DNA of 64,000 nt from Anaerolineae bacterium. GTDB lineage: Bacteria > Chloroflexota > Anaerolineae > Aggregatilineales > Phototrophicaceae. Both the position numbers and the translations under genes were made by a program. This document shows, in pieces, positions 34,528-43,739 of this stretch. Each line of letters starts with the position of its first letter. The first letter of the stretch is position 1. Below the pieces are notes generated by a model. That model was not told where the DNA came from and ran no database searches. It worked only from the letters and a program-made list of their open reading frames with translations. Location of the stretch: NCBI GenBank assembly GCA_022843745.1, contig JALHNB010000033.1:1-64000 (forward strand), read 5' to 3'.

Positions 34528-35285
34528 TGAGCGACGAGACAAACGACACCAACCCACAAATCCCGATTACGACTGAACAGCTTCTCGAAGTGCTTCAAAA
34601 AGGCGCTATCGAGGGTGAATACGGCGTAATGCGCTGGAGTTCAAACTATACATTTCTGCTGTCTGTCGTCTACGAAGGCATGACGACGATGGCTGTCTAT
34701 AAACCTCGCAAAGGCGAACGACCCTTGTGGGATTTTCCTGACGGCACGCTCTGCAATCGCGAATTGGCTTCATTCCTCACCTCGCACGAACTCGGCTGGC
34801 AGATTGTCCCGCCGACTGTCTTGCGTGAGGGGCCGCATGGTATGGGGTCGATGCAGTTTTTCATCAACCATGACCCCAACGTGAATTATTTCTCGTTTGA
34901 TGAGAAATTCCGTCCACAATTGCAGAAAATGGCCGCTTTTGACATCATCGTCAATAACGCGGATCGCAAAGGCGGACACTGCCTCGTGGATCAGCGCGAA
35001 CATCTGTGGGGAATCGATCATGGGATTACCTTCAATGTCGATCACAAGCTTCGAACGGTCATCTGGGATTTCGCGGGTGAACCAATTCCCGACGATCTGC
35101 TGACCGCTATTGAACAGATTTTCAACAAATTAAACGATCCCGACTCCGACTTTCTCAAAAGGCTGTGCGAACTCATCGAGACAGCGGAAATCAACGCCTT
35201 CAAAAACCGCCTCCGCAAACTTCTGCAACAAAAACACTATCCCAAGCCCGGAGCTGGCCCCAATTATCCCTGGCCGCCTGTTTAA
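34527..35285 (+). CDS. SCO1664-type PI3/PI4-kinase-like protein
   Basis: This 252-residue protein has the character of the SCO1664 family, distant relatives of phosphatidylinositol kinases. Visible features are the N-terminal Gly-rich strand (IEGEYGVMRWSSNYTFLLSV), the Lys in AVYKPRKGERPLWDFP and the catalytic-loop-like sequence DIIVNNADRKGGHCLV with IDHGITFN. This resembles the HxDRxxxN and DxG motifs of the kinase fold, in the order Asp-Arg-Lys-Gly then Asp-His-Gly. The start is set by the TGATG overlap with DUF3090. It completes the phosphatase/DUF3090/kinase trio; the substrate is unknown. Confidence 0.85.
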   Translation: MSDETNDTNPQIPITTEQLLEVLQKGAIEGEYGVMRWSSNYTFLLSVVYEGMTTMAVYKPRKGERPLWDFPDGTLCNRELASFLTSHELGWQIVPPTVLREGPHGMGSMQFFINHDPNVNYFSFDEKFRPQLQKMAAFDIIVNNADRKGGHCLVDQREHLWGIDHGITFNVDHKLRTVIWDFAGEPIPDDLLTAIEQIFNKLNDPDSDFLKRLCELIETAEINAFKNRLRKLLQQKHYPKPGAGPNYPWPPV

Positions 35286-35334
35286 ATTGGTTATTGTTAG
35301 AGTTTGGCAATATGAGATTCAATCACGGAGACAA

Positions 35335-36957
35335 ATGAATATGTCACGAAAATTAAGCATCTTTTTGAGCATTCTTCTTTTGACAACGCTCATCATCCCC
35401 ATCAGTTCGGCGCAGGACGACGACTTTGAGCTGACGATTTTGCACACCAACGATACCCACTCACACCATGAACCCCAAGCCGATGGCAATGGCGGCGCAG
35501 CACGGCAGGCTGCGGTGGTCAACCAGATTCGCGCTGAAGGTGGAAATGTAGTGCTGCTGGATGGCGGAGATCGCTTTACGGGCACACTGTTCCACACTCA
35601 ATATAAAGGGCAGGATCAGGTACAGATCATGAATCTGCTCGGCTATAACGCGATGGCTTTGGGCAATCATGAATTTGATAATGGCGACGATGTTCTGGCA
35701 GCATTTCTGGACGGCATCAATTTTCCGGCGCTGACAGCCAACGCAGATTTTAGCGCGTCACCCGATTTGAAAGACAAGGTTGAACCCTATACTGTTCTTG
35801 ATGTTGGCGGTGAAAAAATCGGTGTAATCGGCCTTACTACAGCGGACGCTCCGACCATTTCATCCCCTGGTGATGAAATTATCTGGCGCGGTGATTATGT
35901 CCAGCTGGTCAACGGACTTGCAGCGGAACTCACCGAGCAAGGTGTCAACAAAATTTTCCTGCTGACGCACACTGGCATTGATGTTGATCTGGCGATTATC
36001 GAGCAGCTTGAAGGCATTGATGTCTACATTGGCGGTCACAGCCACACGCTCTACAGCAACGCCAATACAGGTGCGGCGGGTGAATATCCGCTGACTTATA
36101 CCAGCGCAACAGGCGAACCGATCTACTATGTTCAGGCCGGAGAGAAAGATATTTACCTGGGCCGCCTTGACGTGGCCTTCGATGCCAGCGGTATCATCAC
36201 CAATGCCAGCGGTGACACCATTCTGCTTTCGCGCTATATCACGCCTGATCCCGAAATGGATGCGCTCATTACAGAATTGGCCGGGCCGATTGAAGAACTG
36301 CGGAATACGCCTGTTGGCGCGACCACCGATGTCCTGCTGGAGGGTGATCGCCTGATTTGCCGTGTCGAAGAATGCAACCTGGGCAACGTTATCGCAGACT
36401 CCATGCGGGCGGAAACAGGCGCACAGATCGCCATCATGAACGGTGGCGGTATCCGCGCCAGCATCGAACCCGGCGACATTACGCTTGGCGAAGTTCTGAC
36501 CGTTCAGCCTTTCACCAATCTGATAAGCGAGTTCGAAATTTCCGGCGCGGATGTGATCGCAGCGCTCGAAAATGGCGTATCGCTGCTCGTCGTGGAAAAT
36601 GGCATCGTCCAGCGTGAGGGCGCGGCTGGTCGCTTCCCACAGGTTTCTGGTATCCGTTACACCATTGACCCCACGCTCGCACCCGGCAGCCGCATCGTCA
36701 GCGTAGACGTGCTGGGTGAGAACGGTGAATACGCACCGATTGATCCAGAGATGATCTATACCATCGCGACCCTCAATTTCATCCGCACGGGTGGCGATGG
36801 TTACACGATTTTTAACGACAACGCGATTGAGCCTTACGATTTTGGCCGTGCTGATTACGAAGTGACTGCGGATTATCTGCCGACCATTACCCCAATCACA
36901 GCGGAAGTCGAAGGGCGGATCACCTATGTGAACGCCGAAATCGCGCCAATGCCATAG
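35335..36957 (+). CDS. Secreted 5'-nucleotidase (UshA-like)
   Basis: This 540-residue exported enzyme begins with a signal peptide (MNMSRKLSIFLSILLLTT...SAQ). The N-terminal metallophosphoesterase domain has ILHTNDTHS, LLDGGDRF, ALGNHEFD and LTHTGIDVD...GGHSHT metal ligands. The C-terminal 5'-nucleotidase domain has LGNVIADSMR, IMNGGGIRASI and the substrate-binding FIRTGGDGY. It should release nucleosides and phosphate outside the membrane. No C-terminal anchor is seen. GGAG lies upstream of the ATG. A terminator-like hairpin follows the gene. Confidence 0.95.
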   Translation: MNMSRKLSIFLSILLLTTLIIPISSAQDDDFELTILHTNDTHSHHEPQADGNGGAARQAAVVNQIRAEGGNVVLLDGGDRFTGTLFHTQYKGQDQVQIMNLLGYNAMALGNHEFDNGDDVLAAFLDGINFPALTANADFSASPDLKDKVEPYTVLDVGGEKIGVIGLTTADAPTISSPGDEIIWRGDYVQLVNGLAAELTEQGVNKIFLLTHTGIDVDLAIIEQLEGIDVYIGGHSHTLYSNANTGAAGEYPLTYTSATGEPIYYVQAGEKDIYLGRLDVAFDASGIITNASGDTILLSRYITPDPEMDALITELAGPIEELRNTPVGATTDVLLEGDRLICRVEECNLGNVIADSMRAETGAQIAIMNGGGIRASIEPGDITLGEVLTVQPFTNLISEFEISGADVIAALENGVSLLVVENGIVQREGAAGRFPQVSGIRYTIDPTLAPGSRIVSVDVLGENGEYAPIDPEMIYTIATLNFIRTGGDGYTIFNDNAIEPYDFGRADYEVTADYLPTITPITAEVEGRITYVNAEIAPMP

Positions 36958-36982
36958 AAACAAGCTCTCATCTGAGTTTATG

Positions 36983-37014
36983 AACGTCGGCGGCCTATAT
37001 CCACCGACGTTTTA
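36983..37014 (+). terminator. Intrinsic terminator after the 5'-nucleotidase
   Basis: AACGTCGG and CCGACGTT pair, with an inner GG/CC pair and a loop around CCTATAT, followed by TTAATTT. It lies 25 bases past the stop. Confidence 0.7.
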
Positions 37015-37081
37015 ATTTCCGCATTCAGCACTTTCGGTTAAAATAGATTTGTGATGTGTAGGCAGCGTGAAGGGGGCTAAC

Positions 37082-39328
37082 GTGTCGAGCGAACAAGCGC
37101 GAGAATTACGGCAGAGGGGGATCGCCGCCGCCAAAGCGGGTCAAAATGACCTGGCGCGTCAGTTACTTCAACAGTCCATCCGGTTCGAGCCAAATAATGA
37201 GGCGGCCTGGATATGGCTGGCAAGTGTCGCGCAGGATCGGCGGGAGCGTCTATTCTGCTTTCAAAAACTGCTCGAAATTAACCCTCAAAACGAAACTGCT
37301 CTTAAAGCCCTCCGAGCGATGGGGATCACGCCGGAGCAGCTAAGAGGGCAGATCACGCCCGAAGAACCGCCACAACAACCTGCAAAATCTCCTGCTGTCT
37401 CAAAGCGCATTACGCCTATGCAGTCCGCTGCACAGCCTCAGCAGTCGCAGCAGCCATCACCGTCAAGTGCGCCGCCACAACAGGTTATGACACCGGGAGT
37501 CCCCGTGCCGGATGCGCAGCGCGTTGCCGAGGCACAGCAAAAAGTCGATGAGATTTTGCGGCAGTATCGTCTGTCATCCGAAAAAGTCGAAAATCTACAA
37601 TGGACGCGAAAAGCAAAAGGACGCGCCGGTGAGCGCGATTCCCTCGTCCTTCGCTTGTATGTGATCGGCGGTATCATCGGCGTACTGCTGGTAGTCGGTA
37701 TCATAGGCACGTTTGTCGTGCTCAATAATCCCCGGCTGCGCGGCATTGTGTTCGCGCCTACCTGGACACCAACCTACACGCCCAGCGTAACGCCCACTAA
37801 TACACCAGGATTCACACCGACCCCATCGCCAACACCCCGCTTGACCGTGACTCCAAGCCCCACCGTTTTGCCCAATATCCAGAGAGGCGATATTAACGCG
37901 CCACCTGCCCCAACGCGCATTTATCCGCCTGTCAATAATCGCCTTATCAGCGATTCTGTTGCGCTGATTAATCAGAATGCTTATGCTGTCGCGCTGCCAA
38001 CGCTGGAAGCTGAACGCGCACTCACCGAAAACAGTTTTAATCCCGCGCCCTATTATTATGTAGCATTGGCGCTGCTGGGGGCTGACAATACCACCCGCGC
38101 CCTGCGAGTCATCGAGGAAGCGGAAAATCGGCTGAACGAACGGCCTAACGAAGGCTTTAAACCGCTTGTTGATCTGGGATACGCGCAGGTGTATTTGAGA
38201 TTAGCCGAGAATGCTTTCAAAACACGCGAAGCAACAGATGCCGTGAATTACCTCGATCAAGTCCAATTACGCGCCGAATCGGCGATTGCGGGTGATCCCC
38301 GGATGGCGGATGCCTATGTCATACTCGCGAAAAATTACGAGCTTCGAAGCAATTATGATGATGCGCTCGACATCCTGAACCGGGGGCTGGAAAATCCAGA
38401 ACTTGCTTCCGATGTCAACCTGATTGTCGAACGCGGTGAAGTCTATTTTGAACAGGATGAGATTGATCTGGCAGCGCAGGAAGCATTTTTGGCGCTGTAT
38501 GTTGATCCCACCGTTGAGCAAGCCTATCAACTACAAATCAAGATCGCTCTCGCGAAGGACGATCCCGGTTTGGCGGTCATTTATGCGCAGAATTACCTCT
38601 TTTTCTATCCCGGCAGCATAGCCGGATACAAATTATTGGGTGATGCGCGTGTTGCCGAGGGCAATATCGACCTCGCATTGGCAGCCTATGACCAGGCATT
38701 AGCCGCCGAAGAACCAACACCCGACACGGTTGATGTATTGGTTGCGCGGGCGAATCTTTATACACAGCAGCGGCGCTATGACCAGGCGCGGCTTGACCTG
38801 ACGCGTGCATTCAACCTGAGCGACGACCCGGCGATACAGGCACTGCGAATGCAAGCGGCTTACATGGCAGGCAATCTTGGTGTGGCGCAGGAGGATGCAG
38901 ATTCATTGCTTGGCACGGGTGTACTGCCCGATTCCGAGGTTCAACTCCTGCAAGCACGTATTCTGATTGATGAGGCATCCCCCCAGGATACGCAGTCATT
39001 TACCCAGGCTTTGACCCTGATCGACACAGCAACAGGCGATATTCCTGATGATCTCGTCCCCATTGCGAATGAATATCGTGCGCGTATCCTCTATGCCACT
39101 GGGCAGTTTGATGATGCGCTGTTGGGGATCGACTCAGCGCTCGCAGCCGCCGAAACAGGCAGTCGTCGCTTCCTGCGTGGTGAAATTCTCGAAGCGCTGG
39201 AACAGCCCGAAGCGGCTAAACGCGAATATGAATGGGTGCTGACATGGGGCGAGATTTACGCCTATCCATTTTTGCCAGATGTCCGCGACAAATTGGAGGC
39301 AATAGCAGCCTCAACAGACGACCAATAA
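37082..39328 (+). CDS. Membrane-anchored TPR protein
   Basis: This ~748-residue protein has an N-terminal TPR-like helical pair (ELRQRGIAAAKAGQNDLARQLL), a Pro/Gln-rich cytoplasmic linker, one transmembrane helix (about residues 200-222, YVIGGIIGVLLVVGIIGTFV), a Thr/Pro-rich stalk (TWTPTYTPSVTPTNTP), and a large extracytoplasmic array of TPR repeats (about residue 300 to the end). It is probably a scaffold at the cell surface. The start chosen is GTG at 37082, preceded by AGGGGG; an earlier GTG five codons upstream has none. It stands between the nucleotidase and the pentapeptide protein with terminator-like sequence on the left. Confidence 0.82.
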   Translation: MSSEQARELRQRGIAAAKAGQNDLARQLLQQSIRFEPNNEAAWIWLASVAQDRRERLFCFQKLLEINPQNETALKALRAMGITPEQLRGQITPEEPPQQPAKSPAVSKRITPMQSAAQPQQSQQPSPSSAPPQQVMTPGVPVPDAQRVAEAQQKVDEILRQYRLSSEKVENLQWTRKAKGRAGERDSLVLRLYVIGGIIGVLLVVGIIGTFVVLNNPRLRGIVFAPTWTPTYTPSVTPTNTPGFTPTPSPTPRLTVTPSPTVLPNIQRGDINAPPAPTRIYPPVNNRLISDSVALINQNAYAVALPTLEAERALTENSFNPAPYYYVALALLGADNTTRALRVIEEAENRLNERPNEGFKPLVDLGYAQVYLRLAENAFKTREATDAVNYLDQVQLRAESAIAGDPRMADAYVILAKNYELRSNYDDALDILNRGLENPELASDVNLIVERGEVYFEQDEIDLAAQEAFLALYVDPTVEQAYQLQIKIALAKDDPGLAVIYAQNYLFFYPGSIAGYKLLGDARVAEGNIDLALAAYDQALAAEEPTPDTVDVLVARANLYTQQRRYDQARLDLTRAFNLSDDPAIQALRMQAAYMAGNLGVAQEDADSLLGTGVLPDSEVQLLQARILIDEASPQDTQSFTQALTLIDTATGDIPDDLVPIANEYRARILYATGQFDDALLGIDSALAAAETGSRRFLRGEILEALEQPEAAKREYEWVLTWGEIYAYPFLPDVRDKLEAIAASTDDQ

Positions 39329-39482
39329 GCTCATAAATCAGGTTTTATATCCCCACAGATTGGGGGTATTCCAACTTTTGCCCAGTCGTATCTTAATATT
39401 TGGGAACAAATCCGCCGCATAAAATATATTCAATCACTTTTTATGCGTGATGATAGGTTGTCAATGTTTAAAGGGGCGATTT

Positions 39483-40715
39483 ATGAGCAATCATAGTTGG
39501 AAACACGCACCGACCTGGACGGATAAGCTGCAAGATTCGCAGATATACCTGTTCATTTCGCGGATCATTGATTCGCTGCTGACAGTGCGCAAGCTGGGAT
39601 TGGTGCTGCTGGTTCTGGCGATTTTGAACGCCGTAACGGGATATTTCATTGCCCATCCCGGCGAAATATTCACATTTCAACGGTTAACCAGCGATTTCTA
39701 TTCTAATGCCAGCACCGAACTCATCAGTATTGCCTTCACGGTACTCATCATTGATTGGCTCAACCACCGCAGCCTGGAGAAATATCAGAAGCGATCCTTA
39801 ATTTTACAAATGGGCAGCCCGGATAACGTTCTGGCAGTCGAAGCTGTGCGTCAGTTATGCCAGAATGGTTGGCTGACCGATGGTTCGCTGCGAGGCGTGA
39901 ATTTAAAAGAGGCGAATTTACAGGGCGCGGATTTGGAAAGTGCGAACTTGCAGGGTGCGATTCTGTGTCGGGCCAATTTACAGGGCGCGAAATTGAGCAA
40001 AGCTAATCTTCGCCATGCCGACTTGTACGAAGCTAACCTTCAAAAAGCTAACTTGGAAGAAGCAGATTTACAGGGCGCGCGTCTGGAAGAAGCTAATCTT
40101 TCCGAAGCGGATTTTCGTGGAGCAGACCTGGAAAATGCCAATCTGCGCGTTGCCAATCTGCAAAACGCGATCCTGCGCGAAGTTGATTTGCACGATGCCG
40201 ATCTCTACGAGGCGAATCTCGAAGGGGCAAATTTGCGCGAAGCTGACCTTCATGACGCTGATCTCTATGAAGCGAATTTGCAAAATGCCAATTTACGGCA
40301 GGCGAATCTCCACGATGCTGATCTCTACGAAGCGAATCTCGAAGGGACAAACCTGTCGGAATCTGATTTGCGCGGCGCTATTCTGGTCAATGCTAATCTA
40401 TCCGGCGTTCTCAGTTCGCGCGTGACCCGCTTCGATGCAAACACGGTCATGCCGGATGAATCACGCTGGTCACGGCAAAATGAACTGGAGCGCTTCACGA
40501 ACCCATCGCGAGAAGATTTTTGGCGCTCCGAGGACAGGCATTCACCAGCGTGTGAGCCTGAGGTGTCCCCCACAGAAGCAGCAACCATGCCTCTGCATGT
40601 GCCGCCAAAGCCGAGCGATGTGACATTGGAAGCGCTGATGAGCAAGCTCGATGCACTCTCGCTGGATGTGGCAGCTGTGAAAACAGCGCTGGGCAAAAAC
40701 TCATCAACAACATAA
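39483..40715 (+). CDS. Pentapeptide-repeat membrane protein
   Basis: This 410-residue protein has two N-terminal hydrophobic helices (about residues 36-58 and 78-97) and then, from about residue 135, some thirty A(N/D)LxE/x pentapeptides that form a right-handed quadrilateral beta-helix. After the repeats comes a polar C-terminus with DFWRSEDR and a short helix. Such proteins can mimic DNA or scaffold other proteins; the membrane anchor points to an envelope role. GGGG precedes the ATG by six bases. The nearby DUF488 gene is 51 bases downstream on the same strand. Confidence 0.88.
   Translation: MSNHSWKHAPTWTDKLQDSQIYLFISRIIDSLLTVRKLGLVLLVLAILNAVTGYFIAHPGEIFTFQRLTSDFYSNASTELISIAFTVLIIDWLNHRSLEKYQKRSLILQMGSPDNVLAVEAVRQLCQNGWLTDGSLRGVNLKEANLQGADLESANLQGAILCRANLQGAKLSKANLRHADLYEANLQKANLEEADLQGARLEEANLSEADFRGADLENANLRVANLQNAILREVDLHDADLYEANLEGANLREADLHDADLYEANLQNANLRQANLHDADLYEANLEGTNLSESDLRGAILVNANLSGVLSSRVTRFDANTVMPDESRWSRQNELERFTNPSREDFWRSEDRHSPACEPEVSPTEAATMPLHVPPKPSDVTLEALMSKLDALSLDVAAVKTALGKNSSTT
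40191..40370 (+). repeat. 60-base tandem repeats within the pentapeptide gene
   Basis: Near-identical units encoding HDADLYEANL followed by ten variable residues recur at 40191, 40251 and 40311, spaced exactly 60 bases (four pentapeptides). They show recent expansion of the array. Confidence 0.75.
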
Positions 40716-40729
40716 GCCCAAAATAGCCA

Positions 40730-40738
40730 TGCTATAAT
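40730..40738 (+). promoter_or_regulatory. Extended -10 promoter element of the DUF488 gene
   Basis: TGCTATAAT is a perfect TG-n-TATAAT extended -10, about 28 bases upstream of the DUF488 start at 40767. Confidence 0.5.
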
Positions 40739-40766
40739 CGCATTAATTTGCATGAGGCTGCACAAG

Positions 40767-41315
40767 ATGAGTGCGATCTACACTATCGGATATGGCAATC
40801 GCAACATTGGCGATTTCATCGAACTGCTGAAACTGTACCACATCGCCTACCTTGTTGATGTTCGTTCACAGCCGTATTCCAAAAACAATCTTGAATTTTC
40901 AAAGACCCGACTCGAAAAGAACTTGTCCGAAAACAGCATCCGTTATGTTTTTATGGGCGATACGCTCGGTGGTCGCCCGGCTGACCGAAGCTGTTACGAC
41001 GAAAGCGATAGGGTGCTTTATGATGAAGTTCGAAACAGACCGTTCTATCAAGCGGGAATCGAGCGTTTAAAGGATGCCTGGAATCAGAAGCTCCCCATCG
41101 CTTTGATGTGCGCCGAGTTAAGGCCGGAAGAGTGCCATCGAAGTAAACTCATCGGCATAACGCTCCAACAGGAGCAAATTGAGGTCATCCACATTGACGA
41201 AAATGGTGCTCTTAAAAACCACGGTATTGTCATGAGTGAGCAACGAGCGAAATCCGATAGAGTCTCACCCGATCAACTCTCATTCCTGAGCGATGAAGAA
41301 TTGCGGAAAGCGTGA
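40767..41315 (+). CDS. DUF488 family protein
   Basis: This 182-residue protein belongs to DUF488: IYTIGYGNRNIGDFIELL at the N-terminus, LVDVRSQPYSK, and the conserved CAELRPEECHRSKLIG near residue 120. The conserved Cys, Glu and His residues of that last motif suggest metal or substrate binding. The family occurs beside repair, restriction and stress genes, but no activity is established that I recall. An ATG five codons upstream is also possible. It is convergent with the Clp_N-Uma2 gene, with only eight bases between the stops. Confidence 0.9.
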   Translation: MSAIYTIGYGNRNIGDFIELLKLYHIAYLVDVRSQPYSKNNLEFSKTRLEKNLSENSIRYVFMGDTLGGRPADRSCYDESDRVLYDEVRNRPFYQAGIERLKDAWNQKLPIALMCAELRPEECHRSKLIGITLQQEQIEVIHIDENGALKNHGIVMSEQRAKSDRVSPDQLSFLSDEELRKA

Positions 41316-41323
41316 TCTCTCTT

Positions 41324-42385
41324 TTATTCCGGTTTCCCAAACAAATCGCGCACGGGAATTGCCAAACCTGGAAATAAAGCCGACTCTAAAACATCATCAA
41401 TCTTATAACCTTTGACAGCGCTGGGGTCGTCCCGGCTGTAGAGACAAACCTGCTGTTGTGCGAGGTGGATTACCGAGACTTCTTCTGTGCCATGTGCAAA
41501 ATAATCCCGTATTTTGCTGAAGACGCTGTATTGGCTTTTGAAGCGTGTCACGATTTCAACGGCTAAATCTGGTGCTCCCGGAAACATGCCAGAAAAATCG
41601 TAACCGGAAAGCCGCGCCTTTCGGATGAAAGAAATGTCTGGGATACGTGATCGAATGACTCGATTATTTTCTTTCAATAAAACATAGATCAGGTTATCCA
41701 GTGCGACATATCCCAGGTCGTGTTCTTGGGTAAATGTACGCAATCTATTATAGAGATTTGCAGGCACGACTCCATGTGCAAAGCGATTTGAGTCCGTCGA
41801 GACAACCACTCCATCGACAACTTCCACCAAGTCCGAGCCATTGAGAAGCAAAAGTTCTGCTTCCGTAATTTCAAGCCCTCTTGAAGCCATACGACGAGCT
41901 GCCGATAGAGTTTCTGCGCTCAAATCACCGGTTAGAATATACGATTCTTCCAGGATAAGCCGCGTTCGCCGCCGTACCTGTTCCGGCGTAATGCTGGCAT
42001 CTCGAAGCGCCTCAATAGCCGCACTATTGGATTGCCGAACAAGTCCCAATAGAAGATGTTCAGTTCCCACAAAAGTATTTCCCATACGCCGCGCTTCATC
42101 AACGGACAAATACAGTACATCTTTAACATCTTGTGTAAGGTCAAGCGCTTTATCCCGAAACAGCGGGGGCCTTTTTGTAAGTCTCTTTACCCACTCGTTT
42201 ACCTGTCGTAGTTCTAATCCCAAATCTCGTAGAACATGCTCCGCAATACCTCTCTCCTCACGCAGCATTCCCAATAATAAATGCGCGGTGCCAATAAATT
42301 CATCCTGAAATTTCTCAGCGTCTTCTTGGCTCAACTTGAGTACCAATCGTGACCGATTCGTAAATCTCTCCACCTTATTTGGCAT
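41324..42385 (-). CDS. Clp N-terminal domain fused to Uma2-type PD-(D/E)XK domain
   Basis: This 353-residue protein has two Clp_N repeats of the ClpC/ClpB type (residues 1-150: FTNRSRLVLKLSQEDAEKFQ...GTAHLLLGMLREERGIAEHVL, then TFVGTEHLLLGLVRQ). It lacks any ATPase module. The second half (from about 195) is an Uma2 domain (DUF820, a PD-(D/E)XK nuclease-like fold): VVPANLYNRLRTF, RIPDISFIRKARL, GAPDLAVEIV and the C-terminal QQVCLYS. The catalytic Asp and Glu (PDLAVEI) are present. The fusion links substrate-binding Clp domains to a likely nuclease. AAAGGAT lies upstream of the ATG. The fusion seems unusual. Confidence 0.85.
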   Translation of the reverse strand: MPNKVERFTNRSRLVLKLSQEDAEKFQDEFIGTAHLLLGMLREERGIAEHVLRDLGLELRQVNEWVKRLTKRPPLFRDKALDLTQDVKDVLYLSVDEARRMGNTFVGTEHLLLGLVRQSNSAAIEALRDASITPEQVRRRTRLILEESYILTGDLSAETLSAARRMASRGLEITEAELLLLNGSDLVEVVDGVVVSTDSNRFAHGVVPANLYNRLRTFTQEHDLGYVALDNLIYVLLKENNRVIRSRIPDISFIRKARLSGYDFSGMFPGAPDLAVEIVTRFKSQYSVFSKIRDYFAHGTEEVSVIHLAQQQVCLYSRDDPSAVKGYKIDDVLESALFPGLAIPVRDLFGKPE

Positions 42386-42448
42386 CGTAGCATCCTTTAA
42401 GCTACCCTCTTAATCTCAAAATCCTGCCAGATAGCGCGATTGCTTTCT

Positions 42449-43570
42449 TTATCGCCATTCCAGTACATAGCGTCCGCGAGTCGTTTGCGATGTCGCCGTG
42501 TACATCACCGTTTCGCCATCTACGATCAAAATGTCGGCGTGACCGATGCCCCAATTGAACGTCACGGGCATAATGACCGGATTTTCGGGATATTTTTCCC
42601 ACGCGCCGTCAATTTCTGACCCGACTGAACGTGCGAATCCCAGCCCAAACTGCGTATCCATCCCGCGTTCCAGCACATCCGGCCCACGCACACCTTCGTA
42701 AGCCATGTAGTAGTGGTCGCCGACTTTCACCACCTCAGCCGAACTGATATAGCGGAAATCAAAATAGGGCGCGATTTCAGCTCCTTCAGTAATGTCCAAC
42801 GGGCCATATTCGCCTGCACCTGTAAACAGCGGATCATTGTTACAGACTGTGAGATCGGCGAGGCTATCGTGACGATTTCCTTTATAACAGCGCATATGCC
42901 CCGGCGCAGACCCAGCCGCCACGAACACATAGAGCATATCGCGCTCAACATAAATCCCCGGCGGTGCGCCGACCAGACAATCATCGACCTGACCACGAAT
43001 ATTGGGATGTGCGCCTATTTTTTCGACAGGACTGCAAGGCGCATAGGTACTCGGCCATGTGCCGCCCGGTGTGCGTAAATATTCCCAGCCCGACCAGTTA
43101 ATGCCATCGGACGACTCACGCAGCATGGTTTGCGCGTGCCATTCGTAAGCCAGATAAGCCTTGCCATCCGCAAAAGCCACACGCGGATATTGCTGCGCTG
43201 TGATGTGATCGCGCTGGTCCTCACATGGGCAGGAATCGCAGGCCATCAGGCAAATGGGAGTCTTGAGTGCAAACGATTTTCCGCCGTCTATACTCTCCCA
43301 CAGCGTCAGGCATCCGGGAAATTCGACAGGCATCCCGCATTGGTCGATCACCCCGGCGGATTGGTCGCTGGCGTGGAGATATGACCAGTAAACGCCCCCG
43401 CCTTTATAAACCGTGTCACTTTCCCCGACTGGCAATCCGACATCAGCAATATCCATCACCCATTCCGCGCGACCTGCCCAGAAATCATCCAGAGTCGGTG
43501 ACTCCTGCGCCATAACAGGCAAAGTTAAAATAATCGTACCGATAATTAATGAAAATGTGCGCCAACCCAT
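42449..43570 (-). CDS. Secreted propeller-like protein, hypothetical
   Basis: This 373-residue protein begins with a signal peptide (MGWRTFSLIIGTIILTLPVMAQ) and is presumably exported. The mature part has many Asp/Trp/Gly-rich strands resembling five-bladed propellers of the glycoside hydrolase 43/32 superfamily (GGGVYWSYLHASD, AYLAYEWHAQ, YYMAYEGVRGPD, HADILIVDG), and a cysteine-rich stretch around residues 95-110. I do not recognise catalytic residues, so the enzyme class is unassigned. AGGTG lies upstream of the ATG. It is divergent from the large Trp-Leu-motif gene. Confidence 0.7.
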   Translation of the reverse strand: MGWRTFSLIIGTIILTLPVMAQESPTLDDFWAGRAEWVMDIADVGLPVGESDTVYKGGGVYWSYLHASDQSAGVIDQCGMPVEFPGCLTLWESIDGGKSFALKTPICLMACDSCPCEDQRDHITAQQYPRVAFADGKAYLAYEWHAQTMLRESSDGINWSGWEYLRTPGGTWPSTYAPCSPVEKIGAHPNIRGQVDDCLVGAPPGIYVERDMLYVFVAAGSAPGHMRCYKGNRHDSLADLTVCNNDPLFTGAGEYGPLDITEGAEIAPYFDFRYISSAEVVKVGDHYYMAYEGVRGPDVLERGMDTQFGLGFARSVGSEIDGAWEKYPENPVIMPVTFNWGIGHADILIVDGETVMYTATSQTTRGRYVLEWR

Positions 43571-43693
43571 ACAAAAGACACCTGTTTTCAGCTTGAGCAG
43601 ACTCGTGAGATAGTTTAAAGTACAAGTTGACGTTATGCGACATTCGGTGCAAGATTGTATTAAGCGGGTTTGGCAAGCGGGTTTTAACGCTTA

Positions 43694-43702
43694 TGGTATA
43701 AT
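43694..43702 (+). promoter_or_regulatory. Extended -10 promoter element of the large acidic TPR gene
   Basis: TGGTATAAT fits TG-n-TATAAT, 37 bases upstream of the ATG at 43740. A -35 element is not evident. Confidence 0.5.
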
Positions 43703-43739
43703 TAATTGATTGAGGCGTGTCGTTTTCTATAGAGGGCTT

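Noticed and set aside
35860-36963. A 367-codon open frame opposite the 5'-nucleotidase
   Set aside because: The plus-strand gene is a complete, well-conserved enzyme. The antisense frame has no recognisable domain and a composition typical of shadows.
40191-40370. A CRISPR-like array from the regular 60-base repeat in the pentapeptide gene
   Set aside because: The repeat is in frame, encodes pentapeptides and has no unique spacers.
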